Assembly: GCA_036320915.1 (NCBI GenBank)
Contig: JAXBDG010000014.1
Location: 806,001 to 870,000, forward strand
DNA length: 64,000 nt
Source: Linnemannia elongata
Taxonomy: Eukaryota > Mortierellomycota > Mortierellomycetes > Mortierellales > Mortierellaceae
Direction of reading: 5' to 3'
The notes below the pieces were generated by a model. It had not been told where the DNA came from, made no database searches, and worked only from the letters and a program-made list of their open reading frames with translations. Below are positions 22,827-34,600 of the stretch, piece by piece. Both the position numbers and the translations under genes were made by a program. Positions within the stretch are counted from its first letter, which is position 1; each line of letters begins with the position of its first letter.

Positions 22827-24782
22827 TTAATTGTCATGGTTATGGGTAATGTGAGGAAACTCCTTCTGCACCAACTCCTGGATAGCCAACTCCGTCACAG
22901 GATCCATGCTCAGTCTACCTTGAATCCTTCTCAGTCCTTCCCAACGCTTGCCGATCCACCGCACATCGCTCACCGAAAAATCCGGGTTCTGGATCTTTTC
23001 CACATCAAAAACTCTCAGCTGTGTCAGTTTCCACAATCGTCTGAGTCCTGCCCTGAAGTGAGGAGACTTTTGCGTCTCCGGTCCTCCTGTCGATCTCGTC
23101 GATGACGATGAGGATGGTGAGGATGTGGATGAGGACGATGATGCTGCTGAAGATGGGGGCGAGCCTTTTGATGAACTCAATCCAACAGCACTGTCTACAG
23201 ACCCGAATGTCGACCCCGAACTCAAGGACAATCTGCGCTCATCACTGCTGTTCTTCCAGCCATAGACCAACCGACGGAGTTCCGTCAACTGTGCCAATTG
23301 CGAATAAACTAATGGTAGTCCAGTCAATATCGAATGTGGCTGCAGGTAATTCCCAACAAATGTCACATCCAACTCTTCTAACTCCAAACAAGCCCACTGC
23401 CATTCCCCTTGCATCGCCTTGCCCATCATTCTCATCGACGACAACGGGGCCGATGTCGGAGCCGGAACTACCATACCTCCTCCAGTCATAGGGCCTCCAG
23501 AAGCGTTGGAAGAACCAGGTCTTGCGAATCGCGGTTGAGACCATGCGGAAGACGGGTCAGAGAAGAAAGTGTTCTTGCTCATGTCGTTTACTGAAATTTC
23601 GTCCGCTCGGAAGTATCGAAGCCGCTTGCAGGTCATCAACATGATCTGGAGCATTGGGTTCTGAACCATGAGATGACATTGTCGAATATCGAGTTCCTCG
23701 AGGGTGTCGGCCATCGAACAAACGACCTGGTCGGCACAGTAGGCTCCGAACGGCGAATGGATTGCGACCAGTCGTGTCAGTCGTAGGCCAGAAGAGAGAA
23801 TCGTCGCCAGCTGCTTGTCAAAGAGATCGGTCTGAGAGACGTCAAGAGACGTGATCCTGGCGAGGCGATCCGGCGCAAGGGTGACGAGGTGGAACATGAA
23901 CGGATTCAGCGGCGTGTTGTCCAGAGGTCGCCAGGCTAGATGTTCGAGGTTTGGACAGTTGGCTATGAAATCCAGCTCTCGAAGGGGGTTCACGCTCACT
24001 CTATGCAGGAGCAACCGTCGCAGATTCGTCAGCGGATCCACCTTGTAAGGCGACAGGTTCGCGACAGACCCATTCTCCAACGACAAGATTTCCAGCCGCT
24101 CACAGATCTGGAAGAACACCCTCAGATCACTGGTATACACACAAGCCGCCGACAACGTCAGCTCAGAAAGGAAAGTGACCGACGACAGTGTTAGCCAGAG
24201 CTCGGTCGCTTCATAAGCAGGCTGCGGGAGAGAATGGTGTTGACGTTGCCGACTCGTCACGTTCCTGCAGACAAACGTTTGAAGGGTTTGCGCGTTCTGT
24301 TGCAGGATCTGCCGCACCGCTGAGTTGTACTCCTCGACAGACAGGCTGAACAGTCGGTTCTGGAGGACAGGAATCAATTGATGTTGCAGGAAGGGGCTAT
24401 AAATGTGCTCAATGTCGAGAGATCGCAGGTGACGAACGTTCTTGACAACCGAGGCTTCATGGGAAGTGCTATGGTCCATGTCTCGGTAGCAATGATGCTT
24501 GCGGTCGCTATTGGTGCATCTGCTGCTGTTGTTATTATTGCTTTGAGGCGGATGGAGGAGGGAAACGTTGCTCCAGAGCAAATGTTCGAGGTAATGGTGC
24601 CAAACATGCGAGACGCGTACGCAACTGGTGAGTTCGCCCTGCGAGAGATGGCGGCCGATAAGGAGCAGGATTTCTGGCAGGTGTGTTGGGTTTCGTCGCA
24701 TTCGGTCATCGTCGCCATTGTCGCCCTCGTCTTTGCCTTTGGTCACGCTGTTTGCAATGGAGGTCATTGTCGAAGTTGCCAT
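22827..24782 (-). CDS. F-box/leucine-rich-repeat protein
   Basis: Intronless, 651 aa. An acidic N-terminus precedes an F-box at about residues 33-70 (HLPEILLLIGRHLSQGELTS, then CVRVSHVWHHYLEHLLW). LRR-like repeats include LEILSLENGS, ITSLDVSQTDL and LEELDIRQCHL. A Ser-rich low-complexity loop (about residues 545-585) and a Gly/Pro/Met loop near 430 interrupt the array. By family, it is the likely substrate receptor of an SCF ubiquitin ligase. It shares the layout of the neighbour at 20967-22709 (F-box, LRRs, late low-complexity loop), but the two differ in sequence, so they are at best old paralogues. The ATG lies 18 nt from a 28-nt homopolymer that is poly-T on the coding strand. Confidence 0.85.
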   Translation of the reverse strand: MATSTMTSIANSVTKGKDEGDNGDDDRMRRNPTHLPEILLLIGRHLSQGELTSCVRVSHVWHHYLEHLLWSNVSLLHPPQSNNNNSSRCTNSDRKHHCYRDMDHSTSHEASVVKNVRHLRSLDIEHIYSPFLQHQLIPVLQNRLFSLSVEEYNSAVRQILQQNAQTLQTFVCRNVTSRQRQHHSLPQPAYEATELWLTLSSVTFLSELTLSAACVYTSDLRVFFQICERLEILSLENGSVANLSPYKVDPLTNLRRLLLHRVSVNPLRELDFIANCPNLEHLAWRPLDNTPLNPFMFHLVTLAPDRLARITSLDVSQTDLFDKQLATILSSGLRLTRLVAIHSPFGAYCADQVVCSMADTLEELDIRQCHLMVQNPMLQIMLMTCKRLRYFRADEISVNDMSKNTFFSDPSSAWSQPRFARPGSSNASGGPMTGGGMVVPAPTSAPLSSMRMMGKAMQGEWQWACLELEELDVTFVGNYLQPHSILTGLPLVYSQLAQLTELRRLVYGWKNSSDERRLSLSSGSTFGSVDSAVGLSSSKGSPPSSAASSSSSTSSPSSSSSTRSTGGPETQKSPHFRAGLRRLWKLTQLRVFDVEKIQNPDFSVSDVRWIGKRWEGLRRIQGRLSMDPVTELAIQELVQKEFPHITHNHDN

Positions 24783-24799
24783 TGCTCACTGGTTGTTGC

Positions 24800-24830
<31 letters not shown>

Positions 24831-25361
24831 AGTGGCAGTTTTAGATTGGGTGACGAAGAGTGCTAGGTTAAAGAATCAAAAGAAAAGAAGAAAGGAAAGA
24901 ACAAAGAAAGGAAGAAAAGAACAAAAGAGGACAACAAGCGATGCATCCCATGGCGCAAAGCAAAAGGTCGGGTTTACAGCAAAAGGTCTAGGCTCTCCTT
25001 TTTCGTGTGTGTTTCCGTTTCGTTCTTTCCTCCTCGACTTCCTTAGTCCCCCTGAAAAAGCAGGGAACACAAACTTCTGTCAATGGGCGTCATCGTCGTC
25101 ATAGGCGGGCGGAGCAATCATCAAAACCGCGCATCATTCCCCTCCGCCACAAATATTCATAAATGACAATAGAAAGAATTGAGGTAAGCTGCTCAATTGT
25201 CCTCGTCATTAACCCTTTCTATGCCTAAATATGGTACAAAAGTGTGGAACTTTATTATTATTTTTACAGTTATGATACAGACGATGAAGGAAGTCACCTG
25301 TATGGCAAACAAGCCTTCCTATGGACGGCGGTCCACTTCATCGTCGTCGTCGCCGCCACCT
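24783..25361. other. Intergenic region with A28 tract
   Basis: 579 bp between the F-box start codon and the stop of the next minus-strand gene. It contains an A28 run (24800-24827) and a further purine-rich stretch to about 24945, i.e. a T/C-rich leader for the F-box gene. No coding sequence is supported. The part near 25190-25280 is AT-rich and is probably the 3' flank of the downstream gene. Confidence 0.55.
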
Positions 25362-26849
25362 TCAACACTCCAAGTCATCAGCATCCTCCTGTGACATCTC
25401 GTCCTCTTGGAATTCCTCGGTCTGCAAGGCAGGGTAGTAGAGGTTCCAGCGGAAGAGACGGTAGGAGCGTCCGATCTCGTCATCCTTGATCATCTCGTCA
25501 AAGTCGGGATGCTGGCTCAATGCAAGATCCCCGACTTGCAACTCGGAGATCGCATGCATCTTGATGGCTGACGCCACATCGAACGACTGGTCCTTGGTTG
25601 TGTCGGCGCCGTCTGGGTAGTCGGTAGTTGTTTCGTTGTTGACCAAAGGCTCCTTAACCTCGAGTTGATCGACCATGTTATCATTGGAAGAGTCGTTGGA
25701 TGCATTCTCGGCAACTCGGCCCTTCTTGGCAGGACGCTCATCGGCCAAAATGTCGTCGTCGTCGTCGCTGTCGATTCTGCGCTTCCTGGTCGAGCAATCT
25801 TCAATTGAGAATTGATCGCTTTGTTGCTCGTCAGTGCTTTGCTCATCGTCTTCATCGACTGGGAAGGCTGCATGGAGGTGGGCGTTGAATGAAGCCCACT
25901 TGGCGAGTTTGTGTTCTTGACGAAGATCTTTGTCCCAGCGATACTCCCATCGAGCGTTACGCATGACGTCGTCAATGTGCTCCTCGTCAGGCTCCTTGGG
26001 AGGGCCCGTTACTCGTGTGGGATCGAGAAACTTGATGTAGGGCGTCAAGTCGAATCGAACTCTTCGAGCCGCGGCAGCAGGGACTGGGGCGGCAGAGGCG
26101 GTGCCTTGACGGGGAGAGAGAAGAGAACAGGCAATGGTCGGCGGGTTACTCTGATTGATCTTCTCGTCTAGGGCAGCTGTTTCGACAAAGAGGTCGTTGA
26201 GTCGAACACAAAGTGGAGCAGCAGGGGTTGTTGTATAGTTGATGTCTTTAGATTTGATCAAATCTGAAACGGGTGTGACGAGCGCCTGCACCAGGTCTTC
26301 AGCGCTCATGAAAGATGCCATAAGGGCGTCCACTGGCAGGTCCTTGTTCAACTCTGCGCCAGTCTCCAATGTTGAGCTCATGACGCCGAATTCGGATTTG
26401 GTGCATGAATCCGAGATGCCATGGCCGTGTACAAAGTCCAACTGAGAGGCATTAAGTTCGAGACCCGAGAAGGGGATGGTGCCGCACTCTGAGAAGGAAT
26501 GCCTAGTGTGCGACTCGAACAAGGAATCGAAAACGTTGGTTTCGCTCTCAATCCATGGTGATCCGATCGGCAAGTCGAGGGGGGGCGAAGGGAGAGAGGT
26601 TGGGTTTGTTGCTGCCGTGTTGTCCTTGCCACTGAGGGGCTGCTGCTGGAAAGGTTGTTCCAAAGACCAACTCTGCGCGCCATGTAATTCAAGGGATGGA
26701 GGTGGAAGAGAGTCTGTGTCTGTGCTGTGCTCGTGGCTCCATGCTTGTGCGGGAGACAACTCGGGCGAGGGCGAGGGCAAACTCGATGACGATGTCTCCC
26801 CTTTCTTGGATGCCAAATCCCGGAGAACGTCTTCCCAGCTGACTTCCAT
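25362..26849 (-). CDS. Unrecognised 495-aa acidic protein
   Basis: A single open reading frame starting MEVSWEDVLRDLASKKGE; the ATG at 26849 is the first in frame. I do not recognise the family. The N-terminal 200 residues are Ser/Pro-rich. A more conserved-looking core lies near residues 265-350: RRVRFDLTPYIKFLDPTRVT, then HIDDVMRNARWEYRWDKDLR and LAKWASFNAHLHAAFP. An acidic stretch with RKRRIDSDDDDDI (a possible nuclear localisation signal next to an Asp run) is followed by RPAKKGRV. The C-terminus, with FDEMIKDDEIGRSYRLFRWN and ending in an acidic tail, may form a second small ordered unit. The charge pattern suggests a nuclear protein, which is inference only. Absence of introns in the core and a clean stop support that it is real. 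Confidence 0.7.
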   Translation of the reverse strand: MEVSWEDVLRDLASKKGETSSSSLPSPSPELSPAQAWSHEHSTDTDSLPPPSLELHGAQSWSLEQPFQQQPLSGKDNTAATNPTSLPSPPLDLPIGSPWIESETNVFDSLFESHTRHSFSECGTIPFSGLELNASQLDFVHGHGISDSCTKSEFGVMSSTLETGAELNKDLPVDALMASFMSAEDLVQALVTPVSDLIKSKDINYTTTPAAPLCVRLNDLFVETAALDEKINQSNPPTIACSLLSPRQGTASAAPVPAAAARRVRFDLTPYIKFLDPTRVTGPPKEPDEEHIDDVMRNARWEYRWDKDLRQEHKLAKWASFNAHLHAAFPVDEDDEQSTDEQQSDQFSIEDCSTRKRRIDSDDDDDILADERPAKKGRVAENASNDSSNDNMVDQLEVKEPLVNNETTTDYPDGADTTKDQSFDVASAIKMHAISELQVGDLALSQHPDFDEMIKDDEIGRSYRLFRWNLYYPALQTEEFQEDEMSQEDADDLEC

Positions 26850-28659
26850 CTTGTACAAGTACAAATGTGGGCGTCAGTATCGAGTAATTCAAATATGCAA
26901 GAGCAGTACACAAACGTGAGATACACACACAGAGAGAGACACAGAGAGACACAGAGAGGGAGAGAGCGAACAACCCGTGGTCAGATGGAAGTGAGCGAGA
27001 GCGAGACAGAGAGGGAGGGAAGGAGAGACAAGTGAACAAGTGTACCGCCAACTAGGCAAGAGAGCAATAGAGAGCGCTGTTTCAAGAATTTATTTTAGGG
27101 TCGCAGAGTAGATCGAATGAGTATATAATAGAAAAAGAGAGGGTCGTGTAAGCATGGACAAGCCTTGTGAATGTAGCCCCGATCAAAGTCGGTGTTAATG
27201 CTTACCAGAGTCAAGGCTTGTTAGGCTGCGAGAGTGTTGAAGGTGGAACTCTGCTGCAAACAGAGTGCGAAGGTGAGGGTGAATGCTTAGTAAGCGGGGG
27301 TCGATGTTTTTTGGCACGTGTGTGGGTGTGGGGGAAAGAGGGTAGGGAAAAGGAGTGAATGCAGCAGAGGAGGGGAAGGAGGGGTAGGAGGTGGAAGGAA
27401 AAGGAGGGAAGGAAGGAGGTGGAAGGAAAAGGAAGTAATAAGGAAGGTGAAGAAATGAAAGGAGGGAAAATTGGGCCATATTTATACTTAAAAAGGAAAG
27501 AATTACGTCACCGAAGATGCTAACCCAGCACCCACTACCACAAGTCAGTTGGTGTAGCATAGCTTGCAGGCAACACGCGAGAATAAATAAAACCTAGACT
27601 AAATAGGCTTGTCATGGGCAGTCGCCTTGGCCTTCTTATAGGGACGAGAGCGTACCTGATTAGACTCTTGAGCGGGGACAGCCTTTGACCTCTTGGATTG
27701 GCGATCTTGGGACGGTACCCGGTTCCTGAGTGAGCGACGTGCTGGTGCTGGTGCTGGCGTCGTCCTTCTTCCAGTATTGCATTTCTCTTGGCTGCAAGTT
27801 ATTCGGTCGTCCTTGGATCATCAGGTGGCTCTTGACAATGTTGCACATATTGTATCATGCCATGATATTCGTGTGGATACAAGACTAGTACTTCTTGCAG
27901 TAAGTCGCCGAATATTGAGCTGGCAACAAACTGCTAATAGGTGGGGTACTTCTTCGAGGCGAAGAACTCGTACGCCCACAATGAGTTATGCAAAAGATCT
28001 CGCCTACAAGGGGAATAAAACGATAGATAGAGGATGTTAATAAGTAGAGAATTGTATGGCTCACATATGCAACAGAAACTTGACTTGGTTCGAAACTTAC
28101 GACCCAGATAAAGTACCCCAGAAAGGATCAATGAAGGGATATATATTGCCAGACCTCATTGTCTTGCCGCCTCTAATTGGGATCAAGACTTCTTATGTCC
28201 ATCATGTTTTCTCCCTCTACTTGTGCTGCGGATGGGAAAGACTTGACATTTTCTCTTAGACCTGCTCTAACCACATTATTATCAAAATTAGAACATGAAG
28301 TTCAAATTGGATCAGAGTTCGCAGCTGTTAGGACAGGGAGAGCATTACAGGCAAAAACGATAATAAGGATAATAAGGATGTGCTTGATCCCAACAGCATT
28401 GATTCATTGCCTTGTCTGTTGCCCGCGCCTTTATGCTTTCTTTTGTTAGGTAGTTGCGGCGCGGAACAAATTATACCGCTATGTCTTTGATATAGAGTAT
28501 GAGCAGAAAGCATGCTTAAGCACAGCGTTTTTTTTTTTTTTTTTTTTATTCTTTTCTACTCTCTTCTACTACCCAACGCCTGCTCTGCCAGTATCTTTAG
28601 AAATCTCCATATCCAGAGACCCCATCCCCGTCTCTCACAAGATAGCAACGACAAACTCT
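26850..28659. other. Gene-poor region between the 495-aa gene and the ZNFX1-like gene
   Basis: 1.8 kb. From 26920 to 27045 and 27330 to 27460 the plus strand is strongly purine-rich (GAGA and GGAAGG tracts), consistent with a pyrimidine-rich leader of the minus-strand gene at 25362-26849. From 27600 to 28010 there is possible degenerate coding sequence (separate entry). From 28010 to 28500 the sequence is AT-rich with no support for coding. A T21-type run occurs at about 28529-28548 near the 3' flank of the helicase gene. Confidence 0.5.
27600..28003 (-). pseudogene. Possible degenerate coding relic
   Basis: On the minus strand, after an acceptor-like TTGTAG at 28004-28009, one frame reads RDLLHNSLWAYEFFASKKY, hits one TAG, then continues with QFVASSIFGDLLQEVLVLYP and HEYHGMIQYVQHCQEPPDD to a stop at 27801-27799. 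A different frame downstream reads DDRITCSQEKCNTGRR, a Pro/Ala repeat and a basic tail RSRPYKKAKATAHDKPI before a stop near 27602. The amino-acid texture looks like real protein, but the stop and frame change suggest a decayed gene, or small exons that I cannot join. The Cys pair and basic tail are loosely reminiscent of transposase C-termini; this is speculation. No terminal repeats were seen. Confidence 0.25.
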
Positions 28660-31600
28660 CTATCGTCTTGCTAAATACAGCCCCTCCATTTCAAGGTCCT
28701 GTCTGTTAGATTGAAGAAGGTTATGGCTAGCGCCGCCAATTGGAGCTCCACACTCGAGGCAACGCCCTTGCACCATGGCCCCACCACAATCTCCGATGAC
28801 GTACTATAAGTAATCAGGCAAATGGGAGTGAAATTGTGTTAACAGTAATGAAGTCAAGAAAAACAGCATCAATCTTAGATATTGTCATTCTCAATTGAAA
28901 CTTACGGGATGACCGTTGGAACACTGGTACCAATGCCCGCTCCCCCTCATGTGTTCACTGACCGCACGGAAGATTTCCATCTTCTCCTCCACAGAGATTG
29001 TTCCTTTACCCCTTGCAACCATGCAGGCCTTGTCCATGCGCTCTTTCAAGATCTTGGCGTTCTTCTCGCTTTCTTCCCGGATTCCAAGAGGCGAGCTGGA
29101 AATCTCTTCCATCTGCTCGGCAAACAACACCTCCAGTTCCCTCACTGCGCGGAGACGGCTCGCTTGACGGATGGAGTCCCGTGGAAACGACTTGCGGCCG
29201 ATAAGCTGGACGCAGCGGTAGAGTAGCGTCATACGGGTGAGGCCTGCATAGGTGACGTGTCGAGAAAAGATACCCTTGATAGCAGCATCCTGTGTCATGT
29301 TGGCATGTTTCAGTGCGCACTGGAGCAGATCCTCGACGAACCAGAACCAGCCTGACGAAGGCCCTGCCTTGTCCAATGCCGCTAGTGCTTCATCCAGGAT
29401 CAACAACAGGATGTTTGTTCGTTCCTGCAAGGATTCCACAAACGAGGATCCACCATGGCCGTCTGCCTGAAGACCGCACTCAAGAATGCAAGTCTGAATA
29501 ATCTCGTCCGTCGTCGGTCCATTGGCGTCTCCGACTGCTGCGTCAAGAAGGGTGTTCTCTCGGGCCTTGTTGCGGTAGAGATGCGAGACGGCCGCCTCAA
29601 AGAGCCTCTTGTTGGGTGAGTTGTTAGCTGTGTCGTTAATACCCTTGTAGGTCCCAAACATCTTACTCAAGGGCTTCACCAACTTCTTCCACGCATTCTC
29701 TTGCTCTTTGGGTAGTTCATACACAGCGATCCGCTCATAGTTGCTGCCAGGGAATATATCGTCCGCATTCGGCGGTCTCCCCAGAGTCCTGACATCCCTG
29801 GCGGGTGGCTCCTCCTTAGGCTCGGCTTTAAACTTATCCAACTCCTTCATAAACTCGTCGCGGGCTTGTACGACGCGGATCCTAGCCACCTTGAGGTCGT
29901 CCTGTGCTTGCTGGATGTCGGCAGCCTGGGCTTGAATGTGCTTCTTGTTTCGCATCGACAGCTGACTGTACTTGACGCGACGACCATACCGCAAAAACTC
30001 CAAGATGGGCTTGCGGCACATGGAGCAGCAAATTTGAGAAACCTGTTCGCCGGGCAAGCTCAATTTGTCGACAAAGATGGAAGTTTCGGCGTCACGATCG
30101 AATCGCTCCTCATAATACTTGCTCATCTCCATCATTCCATCAAAGTTTGTCATGGTGAAGGCGTGGCCACAAGTAGGAACCAATAGAGGATCTTTGTCGA
30201 CATCCACCTCGCCAAGGGTCTTCCCCTCAACGAAATCGACAAGCATGTTCATGGCCTGAGGGTCCTTGCACTCAACACAGTACTTGACATTGGGGCAGAG
30301 CTCGCAGCACAAGGAAGGACACCGGTGACCGCAGGAGAGGTTTTTGTCACAGCGCAAGTTGCAAGGAAGACGATCGCAGGGAGCTCCGCATGGCATATTA
30401 CACTGGCCTTGATGAGGACACTCCCAAACACAGCGCTCACTGCAGGCGGCACATGGGATATCGCATTTTTGGTGGCACTTGGAATGTACACACTTTACCG
30501 CACAAATCTGTGGACAGGGAGGGCAGGCCTCCTTGCCGTGACACCAGGACTTGCAGCCATGGCCGCAGAACTGGACACGACCGCACTCGACCTTACATCT
30601 TCCATGACTCGTTCGTTTGATTTCCTGGGTTGTGGGTGGTGCTCCGATCTTCTTGGCATCGGGAGACGACAACTCCTGGCACTCATGGCAGGAGCGGACA
30701 CATTTATGGCCACACTTGAGGTCCTTTTCGCACTTCATGTTGCACTTTGCCTGCCGAAGGTCCTTCCGGCACTCCATCATCTGCTCGTGCTCACAGTGTA
30801 GAAGCTTGCGGAGAACGTTGACGGTACAGGTAATTTTGGAGGGATCTCGTTTCTCCCAGCACCGAGGCTCCTCCATAATGTGGCCGCATGGCAAAGCCAT
30901 TGGTGAGACAATCTCCATGCAGAGCCCACACTTATCTCCACAGTGCTTGGGGCACACGTGTCCACAACCAGGTAGAAGTCGATTGCACGGTTCTTTGCAC
31001 CTGACCAACAAATGGGCTGGGTCGTCAGGATGACCTATCATTGTTGAAAAAATAGTAGTGGAAGTAAGACTCAGCAACGACAACAACTGGAGAAATTTTT
31101 GTGTAAGCTTGCATGACAACATTAAAATAACCAACGAACGCGACTTACATTGAAGTGGGCATACATGTCCACAGGGCATACTGCGATCACATGCAATGGT
31201 ACAACCGCCATTGGGAGCATTAATCTTCAGCTTCTCGGGAGAATCGACATGACGGAAAATATCCGGGTGGTTCTTGCAGACAATCGGAAAGCCATCTCCA
31301 ATGCGTCCGTGTTCTTCCAGCTCGTTCATGACGTCGGGCCAGATTCCGGGCTTGCTCTTGTTCATGAGGCTGGCCTTGCCGATCAGATACATACCGTGCT
31401 TCGCGCGAGACAGCAAAACGTTGGTACGGTTGGGAGACTTGAGGAAACCAATCGATCCCGATGAATTGACATCCTTAGTCTTCACATCGCTACGTACCAG
31501 AGATATGATAATCACCTTTACATGAAATTGATATACAGAGAGTTTGAATATATTAGTTTCTAGATTCTTTCGTTCAACATCAAAGAGTCGCTGAGCAAGA

Positions 31601-34600
31601 AATAGGTAATAACAGCTAATGCATGTTCTTACTTTCGCTTCTTCGCCCTGGTAGTTGTCGATGGTGCGCAAAGTGAGATGGTTCTGAAGATTGACATTCT
31701 TAACGCCGATCTGAGGAGCCACCTGGGCTGCTTCGCTGTCGATGCCTTCCTCCGCCTCATTCTCCTCCAGCTGCTCCATATCACGGTCGTCAATCACCAG
31801 CATGAAACTCTTGCGGAGATGGTCTCTCAGCTTGGAAAGTTGGCCGAGGTAGGGAGTCAAAACTGTAATGTCATTAGGCTTGTCGTATCCGTTCTTGATC
31901 AGGTAATAAGCTAAAGCCTCAACCATCTTGACTTCAAAGGTATTGGCGTATGACTGCATTCCATACTGATCCTTGGCGTCCTCTGGGTGGGCGTGATCCA
32001 TAAAGTACAGGTTCGCACCCATACCAGCGACATCTGGATAGTCCAGCACCTTTCCACCGTCCTCCAGTTCGGGGTAGAGAGTGTTCCTGATCAGGCTGGA
32101 GATCTCGGGTCGCATTCGGCGCTGGATGGTGAGTTGGGACGTCGGCAGCGGGTTGATTCTAGAATTAACGAGACGTTCGAAAAGGGACCGATCCAGGTTA
32201 TGCTGCTTGCCGATAGGTGAATCGGACTGAAGGCTATAGGTTTCGATCTGGGGTCGCAGCTGAAGGTGATCCCCGATGAGGATAAGGTGTTGGGTCGACG
32301 CAGATAGAACAGCCAGGATATGTGCCTCAAGAACCTCGCCGGCTTCCTCGCAGATGATGATCTTGGGAGCGACCGCACTGACCAAGGTCTGATGTTTGGC
32401 AGCACCGCTGGTAGTCATACCAATAACCGTGGCCTTGGTAAGAATACCGCGTCGGATCTCGTCGTAGGCATTGTTTTTCTTGTCAGTGATCTCATCCACC
32501 TGCCGGAGAAGTTCCTTCATCTCATCCATCATCATCTCCATGACGTCGGGTTTCCAAGCTTCAATGAGTCGTCGTCTTTCTGTCAGGGACATGGTCCAGA
32601 CATCGCCGGTGAGGAGTAGCGGAAGAGACCGATCGGTCCTGGGAACGAACACTCGAGGCAACGAAATCTCTGAAATAGCCTTGTCCCCCCTGAGAGGTGC
32701 GAATTTGTTATGGTTTGGCTTCTTCTTGTTCTGAGGCGCTTCCTCCCGCCTCTGACGTGCCTCCTTCTGCTCCTGACGCTTGTTCCACTCGTCTTTCTCC
32801 TTTAGGTCAGTAGAAGTAGCCCACCTCAGGTAGAGGGATTGATCTGGGTTACGACGCACTCTGGTAAAACCTTGCTTCTTCTCCTCCTCGAGTTCGTCCT
32901 CGTCGGGATCGTGCGTGAGCTGCAGCCACTGACTCATGTTGGACATCATCAGATATGGACTAACAAATTCCCAGTCCAGGTTCTCGTCCTTGAGGGCCTT
33001 CTCGAGTCCGCCAATCTTCTTGGAGACCTCGTCCCACTGTTCGCCCGCGTCCCGAAGCGATCTGCGTACGTCGTATGGCCTGTCTTGTGATTGCATAAGG
33101 CTTGTGAGGTTATAGCCGTCCAAAAGAGTAGACTTGGAACGGGATCCGACACGGACAATGTTGGTGACTCCTTCTTGGAGAAGGTGCTCGAGGAATTGGT
33201 CGAGCGCATGATTGGTGTAACAAACGCAAAGGATTGGGCCACAGTTCATGGCAGCCTTGTTGTGAAGAAGAACGCGCATGAGGCCAACACCAATCCAGGT
33301 CTTTCCCGTGCCAGGAGGTCTAAAGAACAAAATAAAGGTAATTGGTGATAAGTACCGTGCCCACACAGCGAAATAACAAACTATTGTGCAACAAGCATCT
33401 AATAAAGTGTAATCAACATACCCTTTGATGAGAGCAATCTCTCTGCAGAGTGTCTCGACCAGGGTGGAAGCTTGAGTGTTGTCGAATGTGCTATGTACTC
33501 GAAGCATTTCGATCGCCTTGTCGACGGATTGACTGTTATTCACCTCAAGATAGCAAGGCTGTTTGTCCTTTAGAAGGATCGACAGGTCGAAGCGAAACCC
33601 GGGCGCTCGTGTGTACAGGGGAGGGTCAATGGTGCCTTTCTGTGCAGTAAGCTGGAGCATCTCCTCTGAGGTAGGCGCAATATACTTGCCGAAGGGCATG
33701 GTGGCAGGAACACAGGTCTGAAGGGCCTTGAGAATGGGGCGGTAGGACTCGAAGAACGACCCTGTAGACTCTACGAGGAACCACTGTTCGGCAGCCGAGT
33801 TTTGACGGGTCGAGTCCAGCATCAGCAGATACGACAAGGGGTCCGAGAGTGAGATATGAATCTGCGCCATTTTAGGATCCTTGGCCAGACAATCGACGTC
33901 TCGTTGTGTGATAACTCCAAGAATCATTCGAAAGGTCTGAGCGTCGGAACGAGGATCGGCATGGTGGCCAGCAGAGTTGGAAGGCACACGACTGGCAATG
34001 CAAACCAGGGCTTGTTGCATCAAACGTCGACGGGATCGCTCCCAAAATTCCCTGCGGCGTTTGGTCGGCTCACCCACGATCTGCTGGGGCTGGGAAAACG
34101 ATATCAGAATAGAGCCGGCGAGCTGCTTGGTGTTGTTCATGCCCTCAAACTGGACGTTTCCGTAGACGTTCAAGCTGACAGAGTCATCAAGCTGCTTGCG
34201 GAGTTCCTTCTGTTTCAACAGGTTAGTGTCGCTGTTCTTATCAGTTTTTTCAAGAAGAGATATAAAGGAGCTGACGCCCTTACGGAGAGAGTCCATCATG
34301 TCCTCGCGGTACAATCGAAAATGGATGTCGATTTGACGGCGCCAGCCAGGTGGCAGGAAATGAGGAGCCCCTACAATGTCATTCGAGGGAAGGAAGGGTC
34401 GGCGCCTGGAGACGATTTCATTTTGGGTGGGGAGCACAGAGATCTCCGATATGTCAATGTGGTCGTTGTCGTGGCGAGGACCTTCCTCAGACAATTCTCC
34501 AGGAGGATCGTAGTGATGGTGAAGCTGGACTAAGTTTACATGTCTGCCTCCTGCCAAAGCGACATGGGCAGCCATAGGAGAAGGCTCGACAGGGTGGATA

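Noticed and set aside
26920..27060. GAGA-rich repeat as a possible CRISPR-like or satellite array
   Set aside because: Imperfect purine simple sequence without regular spacers; organism is eukaryotic.
28080..28100. TTCGAAAC-type sequence resembling a tRNA B box
   Set aside because: No matching A box, acceptor stem or cloverleaf around it.
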